The notes under the pieces are model-generated. The model had not been told where the DNA came from, did not search any database, and was given only the letters and a program-made list of their open reading frames with translations. Positions 49,622 to 58,415 of a stretch of 64,000 bases of DNA are shown in pieces; position 1 is the stretch's first letter, and every line of letters starts with the position of its first letter. The stretch comes from CS3-C152 sp964347025. GTDB taxonomy: Archaea > Aenigmatarchaeota > Aenigmatarchaeia > QMZP01 > QMZT01. The translations under genes and the position numbers were made by a program. The stretch lies in assembly GCA_964347025.1 (NCBI GenBank), contig CAYFWU010000001.1:1-64000 (forward strand). Direction: 5' to 3'.

Positions 49622-52459
49622 TCACCCTTCTTTTTTAAATTTTAAGAAATCTATCTTTCCCTGCGCCAGATAACCTTTACCGCCACCAGAACCGCCGTAT
49701 TTTTTACAGAATTTTTTAACCTTTTTTGTTATATCCGTGGTTTTGCTCATTCCTATGACATCCCCTTCCCTGTTAACAAGAATAACAGTGAACTTGGGAT
49801 GGGAAGAAACGAGAAGATCAGCAGTTTTTATCATATCCTTTCTACTCATATCAACTATTTCAAATATTTCCTTGTTCCTCACCCTTTTCAAGAGTTTCTT
49901 GATTTCTAAATCAGCCTTTTTCATTCCTAATTTTTGAAGTTCTTTTTTCTGGGATTTCCATAATTTAAAAATAATTTCACAACCACTCTTCAACGTTTTT
50001 GTCCTCTCTTTTTTAATTTTTTTGTTCAAGAGCTTAACATCCTCTAGGGTCTCCCTTACAAATTTTTCGACGGTATTCTCTACCTGTTTCAATGGGACGG
50101 AAAAGAAATGTGAACACTCCCTCAGTTGCTTTGGTATGTCAGAAAATTTACCTTCAAATTCAACCAATTTGTTCAATTCACTGAAGATGCCATTAAAAAT
50201 TTCGTTCTCCTTTTTTGAAATTTTCTCTACAACCTCACCCGCAGTGAACTCAATCCTGATAACGCCATCCTGAATTTTGCTGGTTTTTAACAGCTTTATT
50301 TTTCCAACCTCCTTTGTGTTGTTAAGATGCGTTCCTCCACATGCTTCAACATCCACACCAAGGATGTTTACAATTCTTATCATCCTGCCAGGTACAGCCC
50401 CGCCCTGATATATTCCCATTCCAAACCTCTTTTCAGCAACATTCCTTGGAATCAACATCTTTTCAATTTTTGTCCCCCTCTTCACGATCTTGTTGGCCTC
50501 GCTTTCTATCCTTTTCAATTCATGGATACCGATTGGCTGATAATGGGTTATGTCCAGATGAGAATATTCCTCGGTCTTCTTCGCTCCTGCCTGATTAACA
50601 TGATCCCCCAAAACCTTCTTGGCAGCAGCATTCACTATGTGCGTTGCCGTATGCTGTTGGGAGAGTTTTAACCTTCTTAGCCAATTGACTTCTCCCTTAA
50701 CTTTCATATCCCTTTTCAAACCGTGTCCCTTCTTCATTTCGTGAACAATGACACCTCCCTGCTTGAATACACCCAGAACGTCCTTACCGTTTATATCTCC
50801 CAGATCATGAATTTGGCCACCAGAGGTCGGATAAAAACCAGTCTGATCAAGAACTACGAAATTATTTATTACCTTCAACACCTTTCCGTCAAATTCCAGT
50901 TTTTTGTAATTTTTGTAATACAATATTCCTGTATCAGGAATTCCGTCCAGAGGAAGTAATTCGCTTCTCTCTGTAGCCGCTATCTGTTCTTTCTTTTCGT
51001 GAAGTTCGGAAACCTTTGAATAGAAATCATCAGCTATTTTTATTTTCTTCCCCATCTTTCCGAATTCCTCCTTCACTATTTCAGGCGGTATTCCATGACT
51101 GTCGTAAAGTTTCAGGAGTTCCTTTTCAGTCACCCTTTCCTTGAATATGTTTTTGACAATTCTTACAGACTTTCTCTTGGTGTTTTCATATTTTTTTCCT
51201 TCAACCTCTATTATTTTTCCTACACCCTCCAGACTTTCCGATAATTCAGGAAATATCGGTTTCAGGTAACGTGCATGCCATTCACAGACTTCTGGAATAT
51301 CCACAGACCAAGCATATTTATTTATGAAGAGTCTCGCTCTTCTGAACAACATCCTCAGGTTGTAACCACCGCCCACGTTACTTGGCAAGCCACCATCAGT
51401 CAAGGCTACCAAAAGGCTTCTTGAATGTTCTGCCACAGAATACATTCCGGATAATGGGAGTATGAATTCTCTCAGTTCCTTGACATCCACGCCAACCTTT
51501 CCTGCCACAACTTTCCAGGACCTGTCAATGTTTTCTATTTCATCCAAATTGAGAAGGCCTGCATAAGGAACGTATATCCTCATAACGTCTTTGTCCACCT
51601 TCAGACCAGTTTTCGAAAGAAGTTTCTTGACAACTGTTGGAAAAGTCGCATCGTAAATGGTTTCGCAGCCCTGTGTGAACCATGCATTTCTCTCCTGCCC
51701 CATACCCATATCCAAAACCTTTATTCCCAGTTCTCTGATGCCTGAAGGTGTCTGTTCATAGAGCATGTAGACCTGGTTCCCTAGTTCACATCCTTTTGAA
51801 AAAAATTCCATGCATGATCCGAAATTCCCTCCACCTGCCCAGGCATCCTCATGATAGATTATATCAGAATTTTTCAACCCAATACCCCTTCTTAACCATA
51901 CATGTATATCACGAAAAACCTTTTCCTGGTCCCATTTTTTGGGAGGGACAAATGAATGCTGGCCTATCATCACAAAACCGGTGTTGTGCGATTGTGTCAC
52001 ACCAACATTATCTATATCATTGAACCTCAGACAGAACTGCGGGATGACCAAGGGGTTTGCTGGAGGTTCCACTTCACCCGAAATCACGTATGGCTGGAAG
52101 GCAGAGATCGAAGCGTTCGTGTATTCCATTGTGGGATTCCAGCGGGCAACAACAGGATACCTTCTTATTGGTGTGTAGCCGAACTTTCTGAACATTCTCG
52201 CGAACTCCAGCCAGACATCTATATAGCTCATTTTTTTCTTTGCCGGAGTATCTCCTATGAAACCAAAACCTTCTCCGCTACACAACGGATCTCCGCATAC
52301 CCTTCTTTCAGGGTCTGTATTCCAGAAAGGCTTCTTGCATTTGGTACAGACATTCCTTGTAAACCCCTCCTCTTTCAAAACACCGGTTGCATAGTACCTG
52401 TCGGGATTCTTCCAGAACTTCGGAAGAAATTCTTTTTTGATCTCTTTATCGGATTTCAT
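49622..52459 (-). CDS. alaS: Alanyl-tRNA synthetase (archaeal type)
   Basis: The 945-residue class II synthetase includes the archaeal N-terminal extension with a zinc-like motif (NVCTKCKKPFWNTDPERRVCGDP). The catalytic domain has motif 2-like YTNASISAFQPYVISGE and GMGQERNAWFTQG. The editing domain has QQHTATHIVNAAAKKVLG and CGGTHLNNTKEVGKI. The C-terminal coiled coil and the DHHA1-like domain end in a glycine-rich GGSGGGKGYLAQG. The length is slightly above the usual 900 or so. It is convergent with the pilin. Confidence 0.95.
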   Translation of the reverse strand: MKSDKEIKKEFLPKFWKNPDRYYATGVLKEEGFTRNVCTKCKKPFWNTDPERRVCGDPLCSGEGFGFIGDTPAKKKMSYIDVWLEFARMFRKFGYTPIRRYPVVARWNPTMEYTNASISAFQPYVISGEVEPPANPLVIPQFCLRFNDIDNVGVTQSHNTGFVMIGQHSFVPPKKWDQEKVFRDIHVWLRRGIGLKNSDIIYHEDAWAGGGNFGSCMEFFSKGCELGNQVYMLYEQTPSGIRELGIKVLDMGMGQERNAWFTQGCETIYDATFPTVVKKLLSKTGLKVDKDVMRIYVPYAGLLNLDEIENIDRSWKVVAGKVGVDVKELREFILPLSGMYSVAEHSRSLLVALTDGGLPSNVGGGYNLRMLFRRARLFINKYAWSVDIPEVCEWHARYLKPIFPELSESLEGVGKIIEVEGKKYENTKRKSVRIVKNIFKERVTEKELLKLYDSHGIPPEIVKEEFGKMGKKIKIADDFYSKVSELHEKKEQIAATERSELLPLDGIPDTGILYYKNYKKLEFDGKVLKVINNFVVLDQTGFYPTSGGQIHDLGDINGKDVLGVFKQGGVIVHEMKKGHGLKRDMKVKGEVNWLRRLKLSQQHTATHIVNAAAKKVLGDHVNQAGAKKTEEYSHLDITHYQPIGIHELKRIESEANKIVKRGTKIEKMLIPRNVAEKRFGMGIYQGGAVPGRMIRIVNILGVDVEACGGTHLNNTKEVGKIKLLKTSKIQDGVIRIEFTAGEVVEKISKKENEIFNGIFSELNKLVEFEGKFSDIPKQLRECSHFFSVPLKQVENTVEKFVRETLEDVKLLNKKIKKERTKTLKSGCEIIFKLWKSQKKELQKLGMKKADLEIKKLLKRVRNKEIFEIVDMSRKDMIKTADLLVSSHPKFTVILVNREGDVIGMSKTTDITKKVKKFCKKYGGSGGGKGYLAQGKIDFLKFKKEG

Positions 52460-52541
52460 AATTTATTATATTCAAGAGCTATACTTAAATTTGAGAACTA
52501 GAGAGATCTTGACCGCTTCTTAAATTAAAGTAAAGGGGAGT

Positions 52542-52847
52542 TTATCCGAAAAGCGCGCCAAGACCTGCTGCCGCTTCCTCTGCTTTCTTCTCAGTTTTTT
52601 CTTCTTCCTTTTCCTCTTTCTTCTCTTCCTTCTTTTCCTCTGTTGCCGCTGGAGTAGCAGCTGCCTGAACTACAGAAGCTCCCTTTATAGCGTCTTCTAT
52701 GTTAACGTCCTTAAGGCTTGATACCAAAGCCTTTATTTGGGCGGTTTCAACCTTAGCTCCTGCAGCTTCGAGCACCTTTTTAACTCCAGTCTCATCTACC
52801 TTTTTTCCCAAGGAGTGAAGGAGCAAAGCCGCATATACCATTTCCAT
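52542..52847 (-). CDS. rpl12: Ribosomal protein P1 (L12e, stalk)
   Basis: This 101-residue protein, MEMVYAALLLHSLGKKVDETGVKKVLEAAG, is archaeal P1. It has the dimerising N-terminal domain (1-58), an Ala/Pro hinge, a highly charged Glu/Lys region, and the translation-factor-binding end AAAGLGALFG. It begins 2 bp after the L10 stop. The last L10 codons provide its GGAGGG ribosome-binding site. Confidence 0.96.
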   Translation of the reverse strand: MEMVYAALLLHSLGKKVDETGVKKVLEAAGAKVETAQIKALVSSLKDVNIEDAIKGASVVQAAATPAATEEKKEEKKEEKEEEKTEKKAEEAAAGLGALFG

Positions 52848-52849
52848 CT

Positions 52850-53821
52850 TTATCCCTCCTTTTTAACCTTTGACTTTTTATCAACATCTTTATCTTCTTC
52901 CTTTTCCTCTTTCTTCTCTGACTTTTTATCCGTCTTTTTCTCCGCTTTCGGCAACTCTTCCTTTACCTCAACCTCTTCTTTAGCCTCTTCCGGGATTTTC
53001 CCTTTAAGGGCAAGCATTTGCGAGTGTGCCCTTGCCAGAAGCCCCCCAACCGTTTCCTTAGTCACCAATCCAGCCTCCCTTGCCAAAATCATCGCTTCGC
53101 TGTATGCCTTTGAAAGCAGGAAGGGAACATTATCCTTCGTAACAAAACCTATGTTAAGCGAAAGGTTAAATGCATTCTGATACGCAATGCGTACGTCGTT
53201 TTCGTATTTCTCCAGTGGTATGAACAATATTTCTTTAGGGTAGATAACACCATGATCCCATACCGCAAGCAGGTTCAGAGAAATTTCTATGGGTTCCACC
53301 CCCAGTTTCATTAGAACATCAGCGACCCCCTTTTCTATGGTCTCTCCGTACCTCACGACAACAACATCCTCTTTTACGATGATGTTCTCGCCCTCAACAC
53401 CTGCCGGGATCTTGACCCTCTGCAGTTCCCCTATCACAGGTCCTGCCTTGAGGTTCGTTTTACCGGCCTTTACAATTATATCTTTAGGAGCGACGTCACC
53501 CTCCTTTGCTGCTGCAAAAGATTTGGATGATTCAATTATCCTCGCCAGGTCAAATGGGTCAGCATCACTGAACAACAAGGCAGGCTGATTCTCTATTTTC
53601 TTTTCAAGTTCTTTTATGCCTTTCTTGTCAACATTCTCTAACGCCCGTTTCATTATACTCTTTCTTACCATTCTAATCTTACCCCGTCCCTTCAATTTGT
53701 CCCTCATTTCCTGTAGCTGTCTAGAAGGGAGCTTGAACATGTCAAGCAGACCAATGACTGGATATTTTTTCAACTCTTCTTCAAGTTTTTTCACTTTCTC
53801 TTTCTTCCTTTCTGACACCAT
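52850..53821 (-). CDS. rpl10: Ribosomal protein L10 (P0, stalk base)
   Basis: This is a 323-residue archaeal P0. The N-terminal rRNA-binding domain (about 1-110) is followed by the insertion domain with GPVIGELQRVKIPAGVEGENIIVKEDVVVVRYGETI. The spine helices (about 215-285) bind P1 dimers. The C-terminus is Lys/Glu-rich and ends DKKSKVKKEG. It lacks the GLGALFG-type factor-binding motif that P1 has and that archaeal P0 usually shares. Order L1-L10-P1 is conserved. Confidence 0.94.
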   Translation of the reverse strand: MVSERKKEKVKKLEEELKKYPVIGLLDMFKLPSRQLQEMRDKLKGRGKIRMVRKSIMKRALENVDKKGIKELEKKIENQPALLFSDADPFDLARIIESSKSFAAAKEGDVAPKDIIVKAGKTNLKAGPVIGELQRVKIPAGVEGENIIVKEDVVVVRYGETIEKGVADVLMKLGVEPIEISLNLLAVWDHGVIYPKEILFIPLEKYENDVRIAYQNAFNLSLNIGFVTKDNVPFLLSKAYSEAMILAREAGLVTKETVGGLLARAHSQMLALKGKIPEEAKEEVEVKEELPKAEKKTDKKSEKKEEKEEDKDVDKKSKVKKEG

Positions 53822-53823
53822 TC

Positions 53824-54459
53824 TTACACCTTTAACTTAATTGGCGGTCCCATTGTCAGTTTTATACAAGCACCTTTCATGTTAACCTTTCCCTTGGGGA
53901 GTTTTTCCTTAACAAAGTTCATGACAGCAAGGACATTTTTCATTATTTGTTCCTCCTTCATACTTTCTGTCCCAACAGAAACATGTATTACAGGTGAATC
54001 CCTAAGCCTAACCCTGATGAGCCTCTTTGACATCTCGATGAATGGTTGGACGCTTCCTTTAGGAGGGATAGGTTTGGGCATTTTACCCCTTGGTCCTAAG
54101 ACCACACCAAGTGTCTTACCCACCAGAGGCATAAGAGGTGCTTCGCAAAACCACCATTCGTATTCTTCCGCGTATTTTTTCAGTTTTTTCTTATCTCTTC
54201 CAAGCTTTTCTAGTTCACCCTTCGTTATAACTAGTCCGCCTGTCTTCTTTGCCTCAGGCAAAAGCATATCAACAATGAATATTACTTTGGTTTCTTTCCC
54301 CCTGCCTTCAGGCAGCGGAAATTCAACATCCAGCTTATTTTCGGGTTTTTTGAGATCTATGTTCTTAAGGCTAATCGACAGATCCCAAGTTTGAAGAAAC
54401 TTTCTTTTCTTTGCCTTTTCCTTCGCTTCCTTTATCTCCTTCAAGAACTCTTCTGCCAT
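53824..54459 (-). CDS. rpl1: Ribosomal protein L1
   Basis: The 211-residue protein has the L1 fold with domains I (1-65 and 155-211) and II. RKFLQTWDLSISLKNIDLKKPENKLDVEFPLPEGRGK is the conserved rRNA-binding beginning. The LGPRGKMPKPIPPKGSVQPFIE loop and the VSVGTESMKEEQIMKN end also match. The start uses a GCAGGAGGTTGTG ribosome-binding site. Archaeal L1 can repress its own operon through a leader site; I do not see a clear copy here. L11, often first in the operon, is absent. Confidence 0.95.
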   Translation of the reverse strand: MAEEFLKEIKEAKEKAKKRKFLQTWDLSISLKNIDLKKPENKLDVEFPLPEGRGKETKVIFIVDMLLPEAKKTGGLVITKGELEKLGRDKKKLKKYAEEYEWWFCEAPLMPLVGKTLGVVLGPRGKMPKPIPPKGSVQPFIEMSKRLIRVRLRDSPVIHVSVGTESMKEEQIMKNVLAVMNFVKEKLPKGKVNMKGACIKLTMGPPIKLKV

Positions 54460-54519
54460 ATCACAACCTCCTGCTTACGCAGTAAACGGCATGATTCTTT
54501 AATTTATGGCAAAAGATAT
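54460..54519 (-). promoter_or_regulatory. Promoter and leader of the L1-L10-P1 operon
   Basis: On the minus strand a TATA-like TTTAAATATC begins at about 54524, inside the last codons of the next gene. A leader of about 35 nt follows, containing a TTAC-tgc-GTAA hairpin and ending in AGGAGGTTGTGAT before the L1 ATG. It may also carry translational control by L1. Confidence 0.5.
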
Positions 54520-55911
54520 TTAAATCTTTTTGGACAGGTCGGATTCGAAATATTTCCTCACAAACCTTGAAAATTCCTTATTTTTCAAAAGCCCTTCAAA
54601 ATTTTTCCCAGTCAAAACTCTGAAATCCTTGGAAACGCTCTCAGCCACATATGATCTTACACCATCCCCCAAAAGGGATTTTTTATTCCTCTTCAGAAAG
54701 TCGCCAAGAATGTTTTCAACTTTCCTATACTTCCTTTTCACCTCTGCAACCCATATCTTATCCTCTACATACAATTTCGATCCTTTGTATTTACCGGTGA
54801 ATTGTTCCGAGTGTTTCTTGGAGTATACAGGAGGGCCTTTCAGCATTCTTATTTTTGGTAAAAGCCAGCTTTTCATTTCAAAAAGAATATACGAATCATT
54901 CTCATCACTCCATACAGAGACATTGAAAACCTCAAAGTCATGATCTTTCAAGAGGTTGACAATTCTCAGCGATGTCTTTCTCATCTGTGACCAAAGGATG
55001 TCTTCAACCACCTTTGGCCTCTTGAAATGCAAAGCAAAAATTTTCGTGCCTCTGCCTTTCAGATGTTTCCTTAGTTCAGTGGCATTTATGGTTCGCAGGT
55101 CCCTTTCGAAAAACCCTTCGCCAGGTTTCTTCACAAAATGTTCACATGATTTCACAAACTTTATGAAATTCTCTTCAGAAAGCGCTGCAGCGACGTTTCT
55201 CTTAGGGTCTGTGGGATCTATAACAATAAGGGGATGATCCTTGAAAAGGGACTCGGGGCCTTTGACGGAGCAATGACCTTCCAGATCTATGAACTTCCCA
55301 AATTTCCAATTTCTTGCAGAAAGAACAAGTTTCTTGAAACTCTTGTATTTTATTATGAGAAGTTCACAGAGGTAACCGGAGAAACCTAACGTACGTACAT
55401 CCGATCCATACACCTCTATGGCTTTGCAGAACTGCTTCAGAAGACGAACCTCTTTTGACATATTCGGTTTTAACTGTTTGGCTATGTACCTGTTATGGAA
55501 AGGAGTTCTGTCGACAGCAGAAATTATCCTTGAAGCCGATTTAACCTTGTAACATGGAACGATATCTATCGAAAAACCATTAACCTTTCCCCTTACATAG
55601 GGATGTTCTGCATACGCTATTTCATACTCACCCTTAAGCTTTTTTATGATATTCTTTCCTGTTTCGAGACCCGACTTTTCGAGTTCTATCCTTGAATAAG
55701 AAACGGGAAACATTATGAAGAGATCTATTTCCTTCTTATCCGTTAGCCATGTGTCACGGATGAAAGAGCCAGCTACGGTTTTGCCCAGACCCATTGGTTT
55801 TATTACGTTCTCTGTGACAGCGATTATCCTTTCCAGTACATCGTTCAATTCACCCCTCTCCTTTTCTGTAGGTGTTATTTTTTTCAAAACCTTACGAAGG
55901 ATATTCTCCAT
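54520..55911 (-). CDS. cca: CCA-adding tRNA nucleotidyltransferase (class I, archaeal)
   Basis: The 463-residue enzyme adds CCA to tRNA 3' ends. The catalytic segment GSFIRDTWLTDKKEIDLFIMF (residues about 47-67) holds the nucleotidyltransferase GS and D-x-D motifs. The third acid is in NGFSIDIVPCYKV. The central tRNA-binding regions (NMSKEVRLLKQFCKAIEVYGS, GFSGYLCELLIIKY) match archaeal CCA enzymes. It fits the two-intron tRNA gene at 46.7 kb, which has no encoded CCA. Confidence 0.93.
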   Translation of the reverse strand: MENILRKVLKKITPTEKERGELNDVLERIIAVTENVIKPMGLGKTVAGSFIRDTWLTDKKEIDLFIMFPVSYSRIELEKSGLETGKNIIKKLKGEYEIAYAEHPYVRGKVNGFSIDIVPCYKVKSASRIISAVDRTPFHNRYIAKQLKPNMSKEVRLLKQFCKAIEVYGSDVRTLGFSGYLCELLIIKYKSFKKLVLSARNWKFGKFIDLEGHCSVKGPESLFKDHPLIVIDPTDPKRNVAAALSEENFIKFVKSCEHFVKKPGEGFFERDLRTINATELRKHLKGRGTKIFALHFKRPKVVEDILWSQMRKTSLRIVNLLKDHDFEVFNVSVWSDENDSYILFEMKSWLLPKIRMLKGPPVYSKKHSEQFTGKYKGSKLYVEDKIWVAEVKRKYRKVENILGDFLKRNKKSLLGDGVRSYVAESVSKDFRVLTGKNFEGLLKNKEFSRFVRKYFESDLSKKI

Positions 55912-55961
55912 AGTAATTTATTTATTGCCCAACATTAAAAATAAAATGCGTCTTGATTGTT

Positions 55962-56801
55962 ATGTTCAAGATTCTCACCAAGAACCCACTAGAATTGAAG
56001 AGGTTTGTTGATGTAGAAAAACCTGTGAATGAAATATCTTCGAAAAAACTAACGGTTTCTAAAGAAAGCGATAAACTCCGTTCCGTTATCAACCTCATAC
56101 TTAAGAAATACAGAAGAATCCCAATAATTGACAGCCACAACCATTTGAAAGGAATAATTACAGCTACCGATGTACTAAACATTCTTGGTGGTGGAGAGAA
56201 AAATAAAGTTTTCCTGAAATACAAGAAGAGTTTTAACATACCTGCCAGAAAGGTGATGGAAAGACACGTTTTGACGATAGATAAAAAAACGTCCATAAAG
56301 AAAACTTTAGAAATATTCAGAAGGGAGGAGAGGGGAGCGTATCCCGTGGTATATAAGAAGAAACTGGTGGGAATTGTATCAGAATGGGACCTTGTAAAAC
56401 AGATAAGAGAAAAGGTTGATTTTCTGGTTGAGGACATCATGGTCAGAAAACCAATGATAGCAAAGCCAAATTACTCTCTACTCGACACATCAAAAATAAT
56501 ATGCAGAGGCGGTTTTAGAAGACTCCCAATTGTTGATGACAACGTACTGGTTGGCATAGTGACACCAAAGGATATAATCGGACATTTAAATGAAAAGGGA
56601 TTTCTGGACAAGTTGACCATGGTAAAGACGAAGACCAAGGATGTTATGAGGAAGAACGTTATTGTTGTCGATCCACGAACAGAACTTTTTGAAGCAATAA
56701 AAATAATGAAAAAGAAGAGGATAGGAGGTCTTCCTGTAACCGATGGAGACGACCTTATAGGAATACTGACAGAAAGAGACATTGTAGATGCGTTTTTATG
56801 A
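55962..56801 (+). CDS. Four-CBS-domain protein
   Basis: From the ATG at 55962 (a TTG at 55953 is less likely) the product is 279 residues made of two Bateman pairs, i.e. four CBS domains. The repeated motif YRRIPIIDSHNHLKGIITATDVLNIL recurs as YPVVYKKKLVGIVSEWDLVKQI, FRRLPIVDDNVLVGIVTPKDIIGHL and IGGLPVTDGDDLIGILTERDIVDAF. Such proteins sense adenylates or other nucleotides. It overlaps the Toprim gene by 4 bp, which suggests linked expression. Confidence 0.85.
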   Translation: MFKILTKNPLELKRFVDVEKPVNEISSKKLTVSKESDKLRSVINLILKKYRRIPIIDSHNHLKGIITATDVLNILGGGEKNKVFLKYKKSFNIPARKVMERHVLTIDKKTSIKKTLEIFRREERGAYPVVYKKKLVGIVSEWDLVKQIREKVDFLVEDIMVRKPMIAKPNYSLLDTSKIICRGGFRRLPIVDDNVLVGIVTPKDIIGHLNEKGFLDKLTMVKTKTKDVMRKNVIVVDPRTELFEAIKIMKKKRIGGLPVTDGDDLIGILTERDIVDAFL

Positions 56802-57253
56802 CAAAGAACAGAATTATAACAATCGAGAAACTCAGAGAGCTTTTAGATGACCTTAGTGATAAACTTTTGATAGTTGAAGGCAAGAACGATAAAAAAGCTT
56901 TAAAAAGCCTAGGATTGAAAAATATTATTGCCATCGATGGCAGACCACTTTACGAGGTGGTTGAAAACATAGAAACAGATAAGGAGATTGTAATACTTAC
57001 AGACTTCGATAAAAAGGGCAGGGAGATCGGAAAACGACTGAAATACCTGCTCCAGAAACATAAAAAAAGAATAAACTCAAAATTGAGAGGTAAGACAATG
57101 TCTTTAGGAAAAAATCAAATAGAAGATTTGGCAAATTTGAATAGCCAAATCGCTTTTAAGGAGGTTGATATTCATGTCAAAACTCGCGCCAACATCAATA
57201 AAATATCTGATAAAGGCACAAATAAACGCAAAAGGGGTAATAGAGAAACCTGA
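56798..57253 (+). CDS. Toprim-domain protein
   Basis: The 151-residue protein contains a single Toprim domain (about 20-95). Its motifs are LLIVEGKNDKKALKSLGLKNIIAIDGRPLYE, with the catalytic-type Glu, and IVILTDFDKKGREIGKRLK, with the D-x-D-K-G motif. Archaeal proteins of this size (COG1658-like) are small topoisomerase-primase-type proteins of unclear role, possibly in rRNA or RNA maturation. The last 80 bases overlap the dnaG start in another frame, giving a basic tail. Confidence 0.8.
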   Translation: MTKNRIITIEKLRELLDDLSDKLLIVEGKNDKKALKSLGLKNIIAIDGRPLYEVVENIETDKEIVILTDFDKKGREIGKRLKYLLQKHKKRINSKLRGKTMSLGKNQIEDLANLNSQIAFKEVDIHVKTRANINKISDKGTNKRKRGNRET

Positions 57254-58358
57254 TGTAATAGGAGCTATTTTTGGGCAGACAGAAGGTTTGCTTGGACCAG
57301 ATCTGGATTTAAGGGAACTGCAGAGAACGGGAAGGATAGGAAGGATTGAGGTCAACATAAAATCAGAAAAGGGTAACTCTTACGGTGAACTAATAATACC
57401 TTCATCCTTGGATTCAACAGAAACAGCTTTGATAGCAGCAACATTGGAGACGATAGAAAGGGTGGGACCATGCATAGCAAAAATCACGCTGAAATCAGTT
57501 GAGGACACAAGGGAGATGAAGAGGAAATTCGTGGTTGACAAGGCAAAGATAATCCTGAAGGATTTGTTAGAGAAAGGTTTGCCCGATACCACAAAGATAA
57601 CAGAGGACATAAAGGAGGAGATAAAGACACACGAGATAACGAGCTACAAAGGACTGCCATGCGGACCAAATCTACTCGATTCTGATGAGATAATAATTGT
57701 GGAAGGACGAGCAGACGTAGTGAATCTTATAAGGTATGGAATAAAAAATGCCATAGCAATAGAAGGCAGTTCAATTCCACAAACTATAATAGATATCTCG
57801 AAGGAGAAGATAACCACGGCTTTCTTGGACGGAGACAGAGGTGGGGACTTGAATCTGAAGGGCCTCATTGAAACAACGGATCTGGATTACATAGCTGTCG
57901 CCCCGCCTGGCAAAGAGGTAGAGGAACTATCTAAAAAAGAGGTTTTTAAGTGCCTTAGGGATAAGATATCATCTTCCCAGTTTAAACTCGAAAAAACCAA
58001 CAACTTAAAAAGGGAAGAAAAAAGGCCAATGGTTGTGAAGAGGGAATACACAAAACCCATGATAAGAATTACAGAGGATCAGAAGAAGGTATTCAAGAAA
58101 ACCTTGGAAGAGCTGATAGGGACGAGAGCTGCCTGTATTTTTGATTCGAGTTTCAATCTGCTAGGTAAGGTTCCCGTGAAGGAATTGATAAATACTTTGA
58201 AGACCGTAGAAAATCCTTATGCGGTTATATTCGACGGCAGGATTGACTACAAACTGGAATCAATTGCGAAGAGAAAAGACATAAAGTTTCTCGTGGGCAT
58301 GGAAAAGGAAAACATTAGATCCTCTGTGGGTATACTTTCCAAAGAGGACCTTAAGTAA
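57174..58358 (+). CDS. dnaG: Archaeal DnaG (exosome-associated primase-like protein)
   Basis: From the ATG at 57174 (GGAGGT ribosome-binding site at 57160-57165) the product is 394 residues: MSKLAPTSIKYLIKAQINAKGVIEKPDVIGAIFGQTEGLLG, then a central Toprim domain (IIIVEGRADVVNLIRYGIKNAIAIEGSS, TTAFLDGDRGGDLNLK). Archaeal DnaG is a stable part of the RNA exosome and has weak primase activity. A longer frame upstream starts before the ribosome-binding site and is rejected. Confidence 0.93.
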   Translation: MSKLAPTSIKYLIKAQINAKGVIEKPDVIGAIFGQTEGLLGPDLDLRELQRTGRIGRIEVNIKSEKGNSYGELIIPSSLDSTETALIAATLETIERVGPCIAKITLKSVEDTREMKRKFVVDKAKIILKDLLEKGLPDTTKITEDIKEEIKTHEITSYKGLPCGPNLLDSDEIIIVEGRADVVNLIRYGIKNAIAIEGSSIPQTIIDISKEKITTAFLDGDRGGDLNLKGLIETTDLDYIAVAPPGKEVEELSKKEVFKCLRDKISSSQFKLEKTNNLKREEKRPMVVKREYTKPMIRITEDQKKVFKKTLEELIGTRAACIFDSSFNLLGKVPVKELINTLKTVENPYAVIFDGRIDYKLESIAKRKDIKFLVGMEKENIRSSVGILSKEDLK

Positions 58359-58415
58359 TTTACAAATTTATTATGGGACGAACAAATATTATATATCAAT
58401 AGTTCAGGTGATAGA

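Noticed and set aside
52542..53821. Frameshift in P0 that would restore a GLGALFG end.
   Set aside because: The P0 tail runs smoothly into a TAA that overlaps the P1 ribosome-binding site, and no GLGALFG-like sequence appears in the other frames before P1.
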